Shown in pieces: positions 28,767 to 38,956 of a DNA stretch of 64,000 nucleotides (position 1 is its first letter; each line of letters opens with the position of its first letter). Made by a program: the position numbers and the translations under genes. Source of the stretch: Bartonella krasnovii (lineage in GTDB: Bacteria; Pseudomonadota; Alphaproteobacteria; Rhizobiales; Rhizobiaceae); the NCBI RefSeq assembly GCF_003606345.3, contig NZ_CP031844.2, positions 1,781,001 to 1,845,000 of the forward strand. The letters run 5' to 3'. A model generated the notes under the pieces. It saw only the letters and a program-made list of their open reading frames with translations, was not told the origin of the DNA and ran no database searches.

Positions 28767-30353
28767 ATGATCATGGATAGCAAGATTGTTCAACAGAATG
28801 AGATTCTTCAGGATGATATTCTCATTGAAAAATATGGAAGAGGTAAATTTGAAGGTTTTCGTTTTTATGCCAACAAAAATAATAGCGACCAAACAGCTGA
28901 GTCTCAATGCTCAACAGAGAATGAGAATTTGATTCTTGCTTTTTCCAAACGTGCAACGCGTTTTTGTGCTTGTGCAAATGGTGATTTTACCCTCAGTTCT
29001 GATGGCATTGTGCGTTGGATTGGTCAACCTGTGGGACAACTTGTTGCGACAGAAGATTTTTTCAAACCCAAATTGATTGTTTTAGCAGACACGCAACTCA
29101 TCGGAGAATCCCGCGATAACGTCATAAAACGATTAGAGCGCTTTGTAACCTTTCATTTTGAAACGGCTTTAAAGCCCCTTTTTGATTTGCGCAATGCTGA
29201 TAATTTAACAGATTCAACCAACAGTCTTGCCTTACAACTGGTTAACGCTTTAGGGGTTTTACCCCGCCGCGAAGTTTTAGACCTTGTCAAAAACCTTGCG
29301 CAAGAATCACGTGCCGTACTTCGGCGTCTAGGTGTGCGTTTTGGTGCTTTTCATATCTATGTTGCAGGCATGCTTAAACCCGCTCCGGTCCAAGCCATTA
29401 CCCTTTTGTGGAATCTTCAAAATGCGGGACAAGACCAAACGGGCTTGGGTGAAATTTTTACAGCGCTATCTGCCGGTCGAACCTCTTTAATTGTTGAGCC
29501 TACCTATAACCGACAATTTTATCAATTAGCCGGGTACCGAATCTTAGGACAACGTGCCGTACGGATTGATATTTTAGAACGTCTTGCCAATCTCATCCGC
29601 CCCACCCTTCAGTGGAAACAAGGAAGTGATCCCAAACCCGATGGCGCCTATGACGGCAAAAGCTTTTTTGTGACCCCAGCCATGATGTCTATTCTTGGGG
29701 CCAATGGGAACGATATGGAAGAAATCCTCAAAGGACTTGGCTATCAATCATACAGCATAAGCAATACTATTTTTGAACAAAATCTTCTAGCTCACCAAGC
29801 CCCTTTTCCTGTCAAGGCAACAACACAAGCGACCCAACCAGCAGAGTGTGTTGGCAGTCTATGGCAAACAATCAGTATTTCAGAAACAACACAAGAAGAA
29901 AAAAATACTTCGTCTTTGAACAGTTCATCCTCTCATATTGAAAAACATCCCCATAAAATCAATCGTTTACCAGCAGCTGAACCTGTTGGAAATTTCACCA
30001 ATCCCACTTCCCCTCTCGCAGAAGATAAAGTTATTTTATTATGGCATTATAGGCATCAATTTCACCACCACACACAAAAAAAACGTGATAAATCTGGACA
30101 TAAGTGGAAAAATAAACCGAAGAGCGCTGTAAAAAGAGGGGACAATGCAAATGGAAATTCCTCTCAAGAAGCATCTCCACAAACAAAACATTCTCATAAG
30201 TTTCATAAGTCCCAAGGCAAGCGTGCAAATTATAAGCCTTTTCAAAAAGAAAAACGTCTTAACCCTGATTCACCTTTTGCAAAATTAGCTGCGCTACGCG
30301 ATCAACTCACCAACCATAAAGACACACACACTCTTTCCTCTAAAGAGCATTAA
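28767..30353 (+). CDS. C-terminal part of an SUV3-like RNA/DNA helicase, motor domains missing
   Basis: The first ~330 residues match the C-terminal half of the large (~900-1100 aa) alphaproteobacterial helicases related to mitochondrial SUV3. Recognisable pieces are GFRFYA, FALSSDGIVRW-like, KPLFDLRNA, ALGVLPRREV, RLGVRFGAFHIY, AGRTSL and VRIDILERLANLIRP. All helicase motifs (Walker A, DEAD-like box, motif VI) are absent, since the frame begins after them. From about residue 375 the sequence becomes low-complexity, rich in Lys, His, Ser and Asn. The frame is intact over 528 codons. In related genomes the helicase is followed by an S4-domain gene, fdxA and carD; here fdxA and carD follow but the S4 gene is missing. 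It is a truncated gene or a retained stand-alone domain. Confidence 0.75.
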   Translation: MIMDSKIVQQNEILQDDILIEKYGRGKFEGFRFYANKNNSDQTAESQCSTENENLILAFSKRATRFCACANGDFTLSSDGIVRWIGQPVGQLVATEDFFKPKLIVLADTQLIGESRDNVIKRLERFVTFHFETALKPLFDLRNADNLTDSTNSLALQLVNALGVLPRREVLDLVKNLAQESRAVLRRLGVRFGAFHIYVAGMLKPAPVQAITLLWNLQNAGQDQTGLGEIFTALSAGRTSLIVEPTYNRQFYQLAGYRILGQRAVRIDILERLANLIRPTLQWKQGSDPKPDGAYDGKSFFVTPAMMSILGANGNDMEEILKGLGYQSYSISNTIFEQNLLAHQAPFPVKATTQATQPAECVGSLWQTISISETTQEEKNTSSLNSSSSHIEKHPHKINRLPAAEPVGNFTNPTSPLAEDKVILLWHYRHQFHHHTQKKRDKSGHKWKNKPKSAVKRGDNANGNSSQEASPQTKHSHKFHKSQGKRANYKPFQKEKRLNPDSPFAKLAALRDQLTNHKDTHTLSSKEH

Positions 30354-30374
30354 AGTAACAAATGGAGTTTGATC

Positions 30375-30716
30375 TTGACCCACGTCGTAACCGACAACTG
30401 CATTCACTGCAAATATACCGATTGTGTTGAAGTTTGTCCTGTTGATTGTTTTTATGAAGGTGAAAATATGTTGGTCATTCATCCTGATGAATGCATCGAT
30501 TGCGGTGTTTGTGTACCAGAATGCCCAGCAGAAGCCATTATACCTGATACAGAACCAGGACTCGAAAAGTGGCTAGAACTTAATCTTCATTATGCAAACA
30601 AATGGCCTAATCTGACAACCAGAAAAGACCCCCTTCCTCAAGCCAAAGAAATGGATGGCGTTCCAAACAAATTAGAAAAGTATTTTTCAGAAAATCCAGG
30701 AAGTGGAGAAGAGTAA
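30375..30716 (+). CDS. fdxA: Ferredoxin FdxA (7Fe/8Fe type)
   Basis: A small electron-transfer protein with two iron-sulfur clusters. The 113-residue product has the N-terminal motif [17 protein letters not shown] and a second set [12 protein letters not shown], typical of Azotobacter-type ferredoxin I, followed by a C-terminal extension. The family starts MxxVVTDNC, which points to the TTG at 30375. GGAG lies 7 bases upstream of it, while an in-frame TTG at 30369 would be too close to that site. It is 21 bp after the helicase remnant and 304 bp before carD. Confidence 0.93.
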   Translation: MTHVVTDNCIHCKYTDCVEVCPVDCFYEGENMLVIHPDECIDCGVCVPECPAEAIIPDTEPGLEKWLELNLHYANKWPNLTTRKDPLPQAKEMDGVPNKLEKYFSENPGSGEE

Positions 30717-31020
30717 TGCTACAGTGTACAGCGCTCTCTTGCAACAATTGAAAGACTTCTCTTGTAAAAATAAAAAATCCTCAAGCGAAATGATTGATTC
30801 TTTTGAAGTTTGATGTTAGTGTTATTTTAACATGATCATCTTTCTAAGTATTTTTCTTTGCTTTTTTTAGTAAAGCAATGTATTTTTTTTGAATTTAAAA
30901 GTACTCGGCTTTTATGCTCACTTAATTGGTACAATATACTTGGTTAAAGAAAACTCAACCCTCAGGTTTATAACCTGTTTTCCGATGCATTTGTTGATCA
31001 TAAGGGAGTAAACTAAAATT
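30717..31020. promoter_or_regulatory. Spacer with probable carD promoter
   Basis: About 300 bp of AT-rich sequence between fdxA and carD. A promoter for carD is expected here, but no -35/-10 pair is clear enough to mark. The ribosome site AAGGGAG is at about 31001-31007. Confidence 0.4.
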
Positions 31021-31605
31021 ATGGCATCCCAACATGGAACGTCCTCAAAAACTAAAGAATTTGCAACCTCTGAATATATCGTCTACCCCACGCATGGAGT
31101 AGGACAAATTATAGCGATTGAAGATCAAGAAGTTGCTGGGCATAAATTAAAACTTTTCGTTATTCATTTTGCAAAAGATAAAATGGATGTCAAAGTCCCT
31201 ATTGCAAAAGCTCTTTCCGTTGGAATGCGTAAATTATCTGCTGGAGATTCCGTCGAACGCGCGTTAAAAGTTTTACGCGGAAAAGCACGCGTTAAACGAA
31301 CCATGTGGTCCCGTCGTGCTCAAGAATATGACGCTAAAATCAACTCAGGAGATCTTATTTGTATTGCTGAAGTGGTTCGTGATCTTTTTCGCTCTAACCT
31401 ACAGCCTGAACAATCCTACTCTGAGCGCCAACTTTATACCGCTGCTCTTGAAAGAATGGCCCGCGAAATTGCAGTTATTAATAGCCTTTCTGAAACAGAA
31501 GCAATTAATCTCATCGAGATGCACCTTTCCAATAAGCCAAAACATGAATTTAAAACTGAAAGAGAGGAAACAGCTGAAAACAGTAAAGCTGTCTACGCTG
31601 CATAA
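31021..31605 (+). CDS. carD: CarD family transcriptional regulator
   Basis: CarD-type proteins bind the RNA polymerase beta subunit and stabilise open complexes at housekeeping and rRNA promoters. The 194-residue protein has the CarD/TRCF RNA-polymerase-interaction domain at the N-terminus (about 15-75, EYIVYPTHGVGQIIAIEDQEVAG) and a helical C-terminal domain (about 85-165) with the basic SRRAQEYDAKINSGD segment. The tail is acidic and variable. The ATG is preceded by AAGGGAG, and a terminator follows 32 bp after the stop. The fdxA-carD neighbourhood is typical of Rhizobiales. Confidence 0.93.
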   Translation: MASQHGTSSKTKEFATSEYIVYPTHGVGQIIAIEDQEVAGHKLKLFVIHFAKDKMDVKVPIAKALSVGMRKLSAGDSVERALKVLRGKARVKRTMWSRRAQEYDAKINSGDLICIAEVVRDLFRSNLQPEQSYSERQLYTAALERMAREIAVINSLSETEAINLIEMHLSNKPKHEFKTEREETAENSKAVYAA

Positions 31606-31637
31606 TACACTCTTTCATAACAACAGGATATTTTGAT

Positions 31638-31667
31638 AAAACCAGCTTTTTGCTGGTTTTATTTTTT
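31638..31667 (+). terminator. Rho-independent terminator of carD
   Basis: A 9-bp perfect stem AAAACCAGC/GCTGGTTTT with a 5-T loop, followed by ATTTTTT, begins 32 bp after the carD stop. Confidence 0.85.
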
Positions 31668-32422
31668 ATCATCCTCTGTATTCTCAAGGATAAAATTTCT
31701 TAAAGCACCAATCAACACTCTAGCTTTTCGAAAAATTGTACTCGCCACCGTTTCATGCGCTTTACTTCACATAGCAAGCTCATTGACTAATCATCATAAT
31801 ACATCATTTTTATATTCAATCATCAGTACGAATACAGAAAGATGCTTTCCCATTAAACCATTCAAATGACTCCTTCACACATCCTAATAATTCAACATAT
31901 TGATTTATAAAGATAATTTATAGTTTTTTTTCTTATATTGAATGCTCCCTGAATATCGTAAAGTTTTTTCGTTTCCAATCTATTGCGTGTTCAATCAATT
32001 AAAAACACTCGCTTACCCGTTACAAACGGAGAGGTTATGTAAGTAAAAACTTTACAAAAAAGGCATGTCTATTATGAACCATTTCAAGAGTCAAAAGCTA
32101 TTCGCACACCCACGAGCTCACAAAGTGTATGACAGTGCTAGCCTGCACTTTTATGCAGCTAAAGGTAAATAAATTTTATATTATTTCATGGAACTTGTTA
32201 TGCCTTTCACGAGAGCACTGTCGCAAAATAGGTTGAAAAGTACGTTGCAAGAGGTTCTTAAAAAAACACATAAGATGATGTTACAATACAAAGATATCCC
32301 TTTTGGAGTGTTTTATTTTACATGATGGTTGGTAATCTCATCAAAGAACAAGAAAAACACACCCCACAATAGAATCATCTTCTTACGGAAAAATCTTACC
32401 CTCTATTCTAGGAAGCAGAAAA
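31668..32422. other. Spacer holding a dispersed intergenic repeat and a tiny open frame
   Basis: From about 31893 to 32095 lies one copy of the dispersed repeat marked by ATATTGATTTATAA and, ~145 bp later, ACGGAGAGGTTATG. A 32-codon open frame (32074-32172) follows, but nothing supports its translation. No other gene is visible. Confidence 0.4.
31893..32095 (+). repeat. Dispersed intergenic repeat, copy at 31.9 kb
   Basis: Shares an ordered series of motifs with 36401-36600: ATTGATTTATAA at the left, CTGAATAT in the middle, ACGGAGA(G/T)G..ATG and GTAAAAAC.TTACAA at the right, then ATGTCT(A/C)TTATG. The ACGGAGA-ATG part looks like a ribosome site and start codon, but here the frame closes immediately (ATG TAA). 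It may be the duplicated 5' region of an unknown gene. Confidence 0.6.
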
Positions 32423-33014
32423 TGCACAACTAAAGAGCGTGCATTCACCAAGAAGTCAAAGGAAACCTAAGCATAGAAGAGAGATAAAATACTAAAGTCT
32501 TAAACCACGAAAACGGAACATCCACGATACATTCCCGTTTTTTAGATCAATAGCTTCTTTTCAAATCAATGGCATGAGGGCAACGCAAGGTTACCTCAAC
32601 AACCATCTTAAAGTGCAAATGCACAACTAAAGAATGCGCATTCACCAAGAAATCAAAAGAAACCTAAGCATAGAAGAGAGATAAAATACTAAAGTCTTAA
32701 ACCACGAAAACGGAACATCCACGATACATTCCCGTTTTTTAGATCAATAGCTTCTTTTCAAATCAATGGCATGAGGGCAACGCAAGGTTACCTCAACAAC
32801 CATCTTAAAGTGCAAATGCACAACTAAAGAGCGTGCATTCACCAAGAAGTCAAAGGAAACCTAAGCATAGAAGAGAGATAAAATACTAAAGTCTTAAACC
32901 ACGAAAACGGAACATCCACGATACATTCCCGTTTTTTAGATCAATAGCTTCTTTTCAAATCAATGGCATGAGGGCAACGCAAGGTTACCTCAACAACCAT
33001 CTTAAGGCAGAAAA
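32423..33014 (-). repeat. Three 197-bp tandem copies of the rpmF 3' end and flank
   Basis: Repeat units begin at 32423, 32620 and 32817 (period 197 bp), and the same unit start recurs at 33015 just downstream of native rpmF. Each unit contains a copy of the last ~33 codons of rpmF (around ATCCACGATACATTCCCG), with an extra T that shifts the frame and a shared ~18-bp insertion. The three copies are nearly identical to each other and less similar to rpmF, so one diverged copy was probably amplified later. Confidence 0.92.
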
Positions 33015-33085
33015 TGCACGACTAAAGAATGCGCATTCACCAAGAAATTAAAGGAAACCTAAGCATAGAAGAGAGATAAAAACAC

Positions 33086-33265
33086 TCAATCCTTAACCAC
33101 TAAAACAGAACGTCCACGATACATTCCCGTTTTTAGATCAATATGATGAGGGCGACGCAACTCACCAGAATTTTTATCCTCGATATAAGTCGGCGCCTTC
33201 AGAGCATCAGCCGAACGGCGCATGCCCCTCTTCGCTGGAGAGGTTTTTCGTTTAGGTACAGCCAT
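33086..33265 (-). CDS. rpmF: 50S ribosomal protein L32
   Basis: A 59-residue protein beginning [20 protein letters not shown], the unmistakable L32 start. It continues with [21 protein letters not shown] and [10 protein letters not shown]32 is a late-assembling large-subunit protein. The alphaproteobacterial form lacks the zinc-binding CxxC pairs, as here. The ATG has a GGGAG site at 9-base spacing. The gene is divergent from ispA with a 438-bp spacer. Three tandem copies of its 3' end lie immediately downstream. It is short enough to be missed by length-limited gene calling. Confidence 0.95.
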
Positions 33266-33703
33266 AAAAAGTCACTCCCAATCCATTAAAACAAGAAAAG
33301 CAATGCCAAAAATGACAATGCTTCATTTAAAAACACCATAAAATTCGAGGACATTATATACTGATAAAAAAGAAGAGGCAATGTCAAAATGATCTTTCTC
33401 TTACTAAAAATAACCTTCCTTTTATCGAAAATGGTAACACAATGACCAAATGAAGAGCAAAAGCACCACAAAGTTTATAAGTTTTATACACCCATGAAAA
33501 TATTTCCATAAAGCTAATATTTAATTTTTATTTGGCATTATTTTATTAAGCTTTAAAAGGGATTTGCACATATAGTAAAGATACGCATAATAAAGAGAAA
33601 TGGATTTTTAATAAAAACCTACGCCCATTGATGAACACAAGAAAAAGCAATAACCTCTCTCTTTGAACATCATCATTATTTTGTAAAAACAAAGGAAGCA
33701 AGA
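33266..33703. promoter_or_regulatory. Divergent promoter region between rpmF and ispA
   Basis: 438 bp of AT-rich sequence between divergent genes, expected to carry both promoters. No gene is seen. Exact promoter boxes are not assigned. Confidence 0.45.
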
Positions 33704-34606
33704 ATGCACGAATTTACCACCCTTCTTGCAAAACATGGCCAAAGCGTTGAAAATCGATTGAACATACTGTTAAGTGATCATATCCAAACTGGTGAAATTT
33801 CACGCCCTGAAAACTTAATAAAAGCCATGCGCTATGGGGTGCTAAACGGTGGAAAACGCTTGCGCCCTTTTCTCGTGATTCAAAGTGCTGCACTTTTTGA
33901 TATCCCTGTAGAACATTCACTTGATGTTGCATGTGCCTTAGAATGTGTTCACTGTTACTCGCTCATTCACGATGATCTTCCGGCCATGGATAATGATATC
34001 CTCCGGCGCGGGAAACCCACCGTCCACATAGAATTTGATGAAGCAACAGCAATTCTAGCAGGCAATGCCCTCTTGACATTTGCCTTTGAAATCATTGCCG
34101 ATAAAGCTGATGCATTATCTACAGAGATGAGAATAAAATTGATCACAGCTCTTGCACAATCAGCTGGACTTGGTGGTATGCTAGGGGGGCAAATGCTGGA
34201 TCTTGAAGCTGAAAAAAGACCGCAAAAAAGTACTGACATCATCACACTACAACGCATGAAAACAGCTTCTCTGATAAGCTTTGCTTGCCAAGCAGGCGCC
34301 ATCATTGGCAATGCGCCAGAAGAATTATCGGCAAACTTGACGGCTTTTGGAACCTACCTTGGTTTAGCCTTTCAATTAACCGATGATCTTCTTGATGTTA
34401 CTGCCAACACACAAACCCTAGGAAAAACCGCCGGAAAAGATGAAACAGCACAAAAGGCAACTTTTGTTCGTCTCTATGGCATTGAAGAAACTCAAAAAAA
34501 GCGAGATGCGCTCATCACAAAAGCAGAAGCCCTCTTACACCCTTTTGGTATCAAAGCACTTCCTCTCCAACAAGCAGCGCGCTTTAGTGCAACACGCAAA
34601 AATTAA
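33704..34606 (+). CDS. ispA: Polyprenyl (farnesyl) diphosphate synthase
   Basis: A trans-prenyltransferase that condenses isopentenyl diphosphate with allylic diphosphates to make C15 (or C20) chains for ubiquinone, undecaprenyl phosphate and hopanoids. The 300-residue protein shows GGKRLRP (IPP binding, about 46-52), the first Asp-rich motif DDLPAMDND (about 86-94) and the second DDLLD (about 228-232), with GKTAGKDE after it. This pattern fits short-chain IspA-type enzymes. The ATG has AAAGGAAG upstream. ispG, of the same pathway, is 2.2 kb away. Confidence 0.92.
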   Translation: MHEFTTLLAKHGQSVENRLNILLSDHIQTGEISRPENLIKAMRYGVLNGGKRLRPFLVIQSAALFDIPVEHSLDVACALECVHCYSLIHDDLPAMDNDILRRGKPTVHIEFDEATAILAGNALLTFAFEIIADKADALSTEMRIKLITALAQSAGLGGMLGGQMLDLEAEKRPQKSTDIITLQRMKTASLISFACQAGAIIGNAPEELSANLTAFGTYLGLAFQLTDDLLDVTANTQTLGKTAGKDETAQKATFVRLYGIEETQKKRDALITKAEALLHPFGIKALPLQQAARFSATRKN

Positions 34607-34819
34607 CGTCATCCGCCCTATTGCATTCCGCTCTATTGTACAGAGCCTACACTGTTCCCTTTGTTAAATGTCCAAGAGATTTTTTTAAAAATCTTACCAT
34701 TGATCTCCATGATATTATTGCTCCCATCATTCAATGGATAAAACCTTGAAGGGGATATAACAAACCCTAAGAAAGGTTTTATGAAAACAAACACATGAAT
34801 TTATAAAACACACGTATAA
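34607..34819. other. Spacer between ispA and the broken MFS gene
   Basis: 213 bp between convergent genes. No gene or clear terminator is seen. Confidence 0.35.
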
Positions 34820-35996
34820 TCATAATCTCACTGAGCTTTTTTGAGCGTTCCTTCTTAAAAAAAATACTGCCAACAAGTAAATCAATAAATAAAGAGCAAA
34901 AATATAAACGAGTGAGAAAAAGCCAAACCTATTGACCATAGAAGCACTCATATAAAAAAACACCAAGAGACTCAGTCTTCCAACGGTTGACAAGAAAGAC
35001 TCATATGTAGCCCTGAAATGATCGCTTATACAATCATGCAAAATAACTTCTACACGCAGATAGGTATACTTAATGAGATAAAAAATCATACAGACGAAAA
35101 TGACAGCAATTTCTTTTCTTGGTTCAAAGAAAGCCATTGTAAAAATCAGGGAGGCTGAAAGAAGCAGCAATAAAACAAAATTTATCTTCTCACTTAATTT
35201 TGTAAAGAGAAAACTAGCCAAGAGCTGAGAGAGTAATATCAGTGAAAATGTCACCCCAAGATCAAAATAAGTGACATGAATATGATGATCTTTAAAGATC
35301 CACTGCCAATATTGCGAAAAGATATTGAAAAAAATCAATGAAAAATAAAAGCATAAAGAGATATAAGGAACTTGAACAAAAATAGAGATCATCTCTTTAG
35401 CTTCACAAGCGAAAAAATTTTCCTGAAGAGAATTTCTGTGGCTAGGTCTTTTTTCTCCTTTAAGATCATCAAGAAAAAATAGACCAAAGAATGTTGTCAT
35501 CAACATTAAAAATGCCGCGATATACCATATATATTGGCTCGAATAATCAGCAAAATAAGCACCAATCAAACTAAAGATAAACATGCCAATGTAATTATAT
35601 TGAGAACTTAATCCCAACACTTTTTTAGTCGATGTCACTTTTGCTTTTGCATATTGCAAAAAGTAAAGCATTATAAGCCCCCGCAATCAATGTCAGCGAC
35701 ACTGCATTAAAAGATTCTGCCACAAGAAAACCGTAAAAGCTTGTAGAAACGCCCATAAGAAAGAGCCATATAGCAGCAAAAGCCGCTGCTAAAACAATCG
35801 ATATTTTATAACTTTTTCGATCGGCAAAATACCCCAGAGGAATATCAGTCACCATCATAATAAAAGCCTGAAATGACTTAATGATCCCGATATCAATAAG
35901 CGTTAGCCCTTTTTCAAGCATATAAAAGACAATAAAAGCGCCTGTTAAAATTCTTATACCGTTAAATAAAAAGCCAAAGGCGAATATACTTTTCAT
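34820..35996 (-). pseudogene. MFS transporter broken by a frameshift
   Basis: Two overlapping minus-strand frames together make one ~400-residue major facilitator. The 5' frame (35625-35996) has the first three to four membrane helices, with the MFS loop motif DIPLGYFADRKSYK after helix 2. The 3' frame (34820-35686) has the remaining ~8 helices. The break is near 35650-35680, where the reading shifts from AYNALLF to AKAKVTSTKKV. The sequence there has only a 5-base T-run, so phase variation is not obvious. Both frames are otherwise clean, suggesting a recent break or a sequencing error. Substrate unknown. Confidence 0.75.
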
Positions 35997-36804
35997 TCAT
36001 TCCCCCAATAGCGCCCCAAAAAGGCATCTATATACATTATTTTATATCCATAAAGCTGATTTTATGACAAATAGGACAATAACCACTATAAGGATCTTCA
36101 GTCCTATCAATTTTATAGCTGGAAAAATGCTTCAAAATACCGAAAGAAAGAATGAATCATGTTCTTTTTATAATTTGTCAAAGTCTTTTTAATATTCCAC
36201 GAACGCAAAAACCACCAACGAGCCAGCATCCACATTTACGGATCTATCAAAATCTTCATATCATTTTACTGAATAGTCTTAACAAACTCAAACGCATCGA
36301 TATCAGTCATAGGCTTTTTATAACATGCATAACATCTGGTTTTCCTTGAGATCTTAAGCGGTCCTATAGCTTTCACCGTACAAAGCAATCTATAACACAC
36401 AATACATTGATTTATAATCATCATTCATTGTTTTTTTCATGTCGAATGAGAATCCTGAATATTGTACTGTTCTTTCATCCACTCATAGTGCATCAATTCA
36501 AATGACTTAACTGAGCCTATTAAAAACGGAGATGACATGTGCGTAAAAACGTTACAAGTAAAAACTAAAATGTCTCTTATGGTACCATCTCAAATTTTAA
36601 GAACTGTATAAAAGAAAGCGCAAACATATGATGCTGCTGATTTTTTTATTAAACTTAAAAGATGGGGGGACTCTCTCTAAGTTCTATACCCTTCGCGAGA
36701 ACTTTACCATAATAACATTTCATAAATCCTATCGTAAAATGGAAACCTTAAGAGATATCTCTTTAAAACAAGGTATCTTTTTTACTTCAACCTTGTGCAA
36801 TTGT
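35997..36804. other. Spacer with a dispersed repeat copy
   Basis: About 800 bp. Positions 36401-36600 hold the second clear copy of the dispersed repeat. The rest has short open frames without protein character. Confidence 0.45.
36401..36600 (+). repeat. Dispersed intergenic repeat, copy at 36.4 kb
   Basis: Ordered similarity to 31893-32095: ATTGATTTATAA, TTCATTGTTTTTTTCATG, CTGAATATTGTA, then ACGGAGATGACATG and GTAAAAACGTTACAAG. Here the ATG at 36537 opens a 24-codon frame starting MCVKTLQVKTKMSL. Partial copies lie at 7824, 38437 and 53577. Confidence 0.6.
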
Positions 36805-38046
36805 TTAACCTTGTCCAAAGCGTTTATGAATATAATCACTCAAAAGCCCCTCGAATTCTTCAGCAATGTGATCACCTCGCAAAGTTTTTACCTTTTGTCC
36901 CTCAATAAAAACGGGTGCCGCTGGACTTTCTCCCACGCCGGGCAATGAAATTCCAATATCCGCATGTTTTGATTCCCCCGGTCCATTGACGATACACCCC
37001 ATCACAGCAACCTTCAAACTTTCAACCCCGGGGTATTTTTCACGCCAAACGGGCATATTTTTGTGTAAATCTGTTTCAATTTTTTGCGCCAATTGCTGAA
37101 AGACCGTTGAAGTTGTACGGCCACATCCAGGACAAGCTGCAACCACGGGGAGAAATTGCCGAAACCCCATCACTTGCAAAAGTTCTTGCCCCACTTTTAC
37201 TTCTCGTGTTCGATCCCCACCCGGTTCTGGCGTTAAGGAAATTCGTATTGTATCGCCAATCCCTTGCTGTAATAAAATGCCCAAAGCCACTGAAGAAGCC
37301 ACAATCCCCTTCGTTCCCATCCCTGCTTCTGTTAAGCCCAAATGAAGGGCATAATCACAACGCTCTGCCAAGGCAATATAAACAGCAATAAGATCTTGAA
37401 CATCACTTACTTTAGCAGAAAGAATAATTTTATCACGCCCCAATCCCATCTCTTCAGCCCAAAGAGCCGACCGTATAGCCGACTGCACAACCGTTTCCCG
37501 CATTACTTCAGCAACTGATAAAGGGTTTTCTTGTCTCGCATTTTCATTCATAAGCTGTGTTAACAACGCATTATCAAGAGAGCCCCAATTCACGCCAATG
37601 CGAATAGGTTTATGATAACGACAAGCAATCTCAATAATTTCTGCAAATTGACGATCTTTTTTGGCGCCAAAACCCACATTTCCAGGATTGATGCGATATT
37701 TGGCAAGTGCCTCAGCGCACGCCGGATGCTCTGATAAAAGCTTATGGCCAATATAATGAAAATCTCCAACCAATGGGACAAAAAATCCTAACCGCTCCAA
37801 TCGCTCTCGTATTTTTGGAACAGCTGCCGCCGCTTCATCACGATCAACCGTAATACGAACCAATTGTGAGCCCGCTTGCCAAAGAGCAGCCACTTGAGAA
37901 ACGGTTGCATCAACATCAGCAGTATCTGTATTGGTCATTGACTGTACAACTATCGGGTTCTGTCCCCCAACCATTATATCACCAACAGCAACACCAACAG
38001 AGTGACGACGCTCAAGAGGTTTCGATAAAAAATAGGTCGTACTCAT
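36805..38046 (-). CDS. ispG: 4-hydroxy-3-methylbut-2-enyl diphosphate synthase
   Basis: The penultimate enzyme of the MEP pathway. It converts methylerythritol cyclodiphosphate to HMBPP with a 4Fe-4S cluster. The 413-residue product has the N-terminal TIM-barrel domain ([12 protein letters not shown] near 31-42, VGDFHYIG) and a C-terminal cluster domain with ACPGCGRTT and [10 protein letters not shown] supplying the cysteines. The ATG at 38046 follows a GAGGAG site; an immediately preceding in-frame TTG at 38049 is the alternative. Together with ispA it shows that isoprenoids are made by the MEP route. Confidence 0.95.
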   Translation of the reverse strand: MSTTYFLSKPLERRHSVGVAVGDIMVGGQNPIVVQSMTNTDTADVDATVSQVAALWQAGSQLVRITVDRDEAAAAVPKIRERLERLGFFVPLVGDFHYIGHKLLSEHPACAEALAKYRINPGNVGFGAKKDRQFAEIIEIACRYHKPIRIGVNWGSLDNALLTQLMNENARQENPLSVAEVMRETVVQSAIRSALWAEEMGLGRDKIILSAKVSDVQDLIAVYIALAERCDYALHLGLTEAGMGTKGIVASSVALGILLQQGIGDTIRISLTPEPGGDRTREVKVGQELLQVMGFRQFLPVVAACPGCGRTTSTVFQQLAQKIETDLHKNMPVWREKYPGVESLKVAVMGCIVNGPGESKHADIGISLPGVGESPAAPVFIEGQKVKTLRGDHIAEEFEGLLSDYIHKRFGQG

Positions 38047-38956
38047 CAACTCCTCAAATTTTTAAAATCTGCACGATCAGTCATCATTGACATTGACTTT
38101 CTCCGCGCTTCAAAGGACAAACACACACTACCCACCAATCTCAACAGATTGCTTAAAGTTCCATCTGTTCCCCCTGATGCAATTTAAGCTCATAAGCGAG
38201 AGGTCCATTTCATAGATGCCTCAGACAAATCCTCCCACGCCTGCTCACATTCATAGTTTTACACTTGGTTGCTCCAAAAAGAAACTGAAATCAGACAAGG
38301 ACAAAATCACATTTTTTAAGTAGCACCCTATACCCTTACATCCACGTCATCGAAAAACAATATTTTACAACACAATAGATAACACTTATCACAGCACAAT
38401 TTTTAAAAATGCGCGAAAGGTACCACCTAATTAAGACAACATATTGATTTATAATAATCTCTTTTTTATAAATTTGAATAAAAAAACTTAAACATCGTCA
38501 GCTTCTCTCATTTCAGATTTGTTCATCATCAGTCAAAGCTATGCCCCTTACACACTTAAAAGCGCCCATGGAGATAAAACTAAAAAAGTAAAAATACTTG
38601 AAGAACTGTCTCCAAAAGCAATCGCAATACTTTGAAACAAGGACAAGATAATCAAGATAATGAAGCACCCAACTTGATCCCTTTATAAAATAATGATGGG
38701 GATGCACATCGAACTTGATAGCCCTCACGAGTAATTATTCTTTGCAGAAGATTTTACCGTATATCCTTCACCCCCCTCATTATGAAATGAACGCAAGCCC
38801 GTTAAGAAATGCTTCATTAAACCCAAACGCTAAATTTTCACCTTACCCCCCAGCCGCATAATCAATGCAACCTTTCAAATTTTAAGCCGTTATAGCAAAA
38901 CCCCAAATAAAATTCCAACGATCATGCAACAATTTAACACATGAAGGAGTCTACAG
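38047..38956. other. Spacer with a partial dispersed repeat
   Basis: About 900 bp, AT-rich. A partial copy of the dispersed repeat (ACATATTGATTTATAATAATC) is at 38435-38465. No gene is recognised. Confidence 0.4.

Noticed and set aside
32074-32172. 32-codon frame at the right end of a dispersed repeat
   Set aside because: Not preserved in the other repeat copies and no clear ribosome site; insufficient support for a gene.
32423-33014. Regular repeats resembling a CRISPR array or VNTR of unknown origin
   Set aside because: There are no spacers; the 197-bp units are continuous and contain the rpmF 3' end, so they are partial gene duplications.
35640-35690. Programmed frameshift or phase-variable tract in the MFS gene
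   Set aside because: Only a 5-base T-run is present and there is no slippery heptamer with a clear downstream structure, so an ordinary frameshift or sequence error is more likely.
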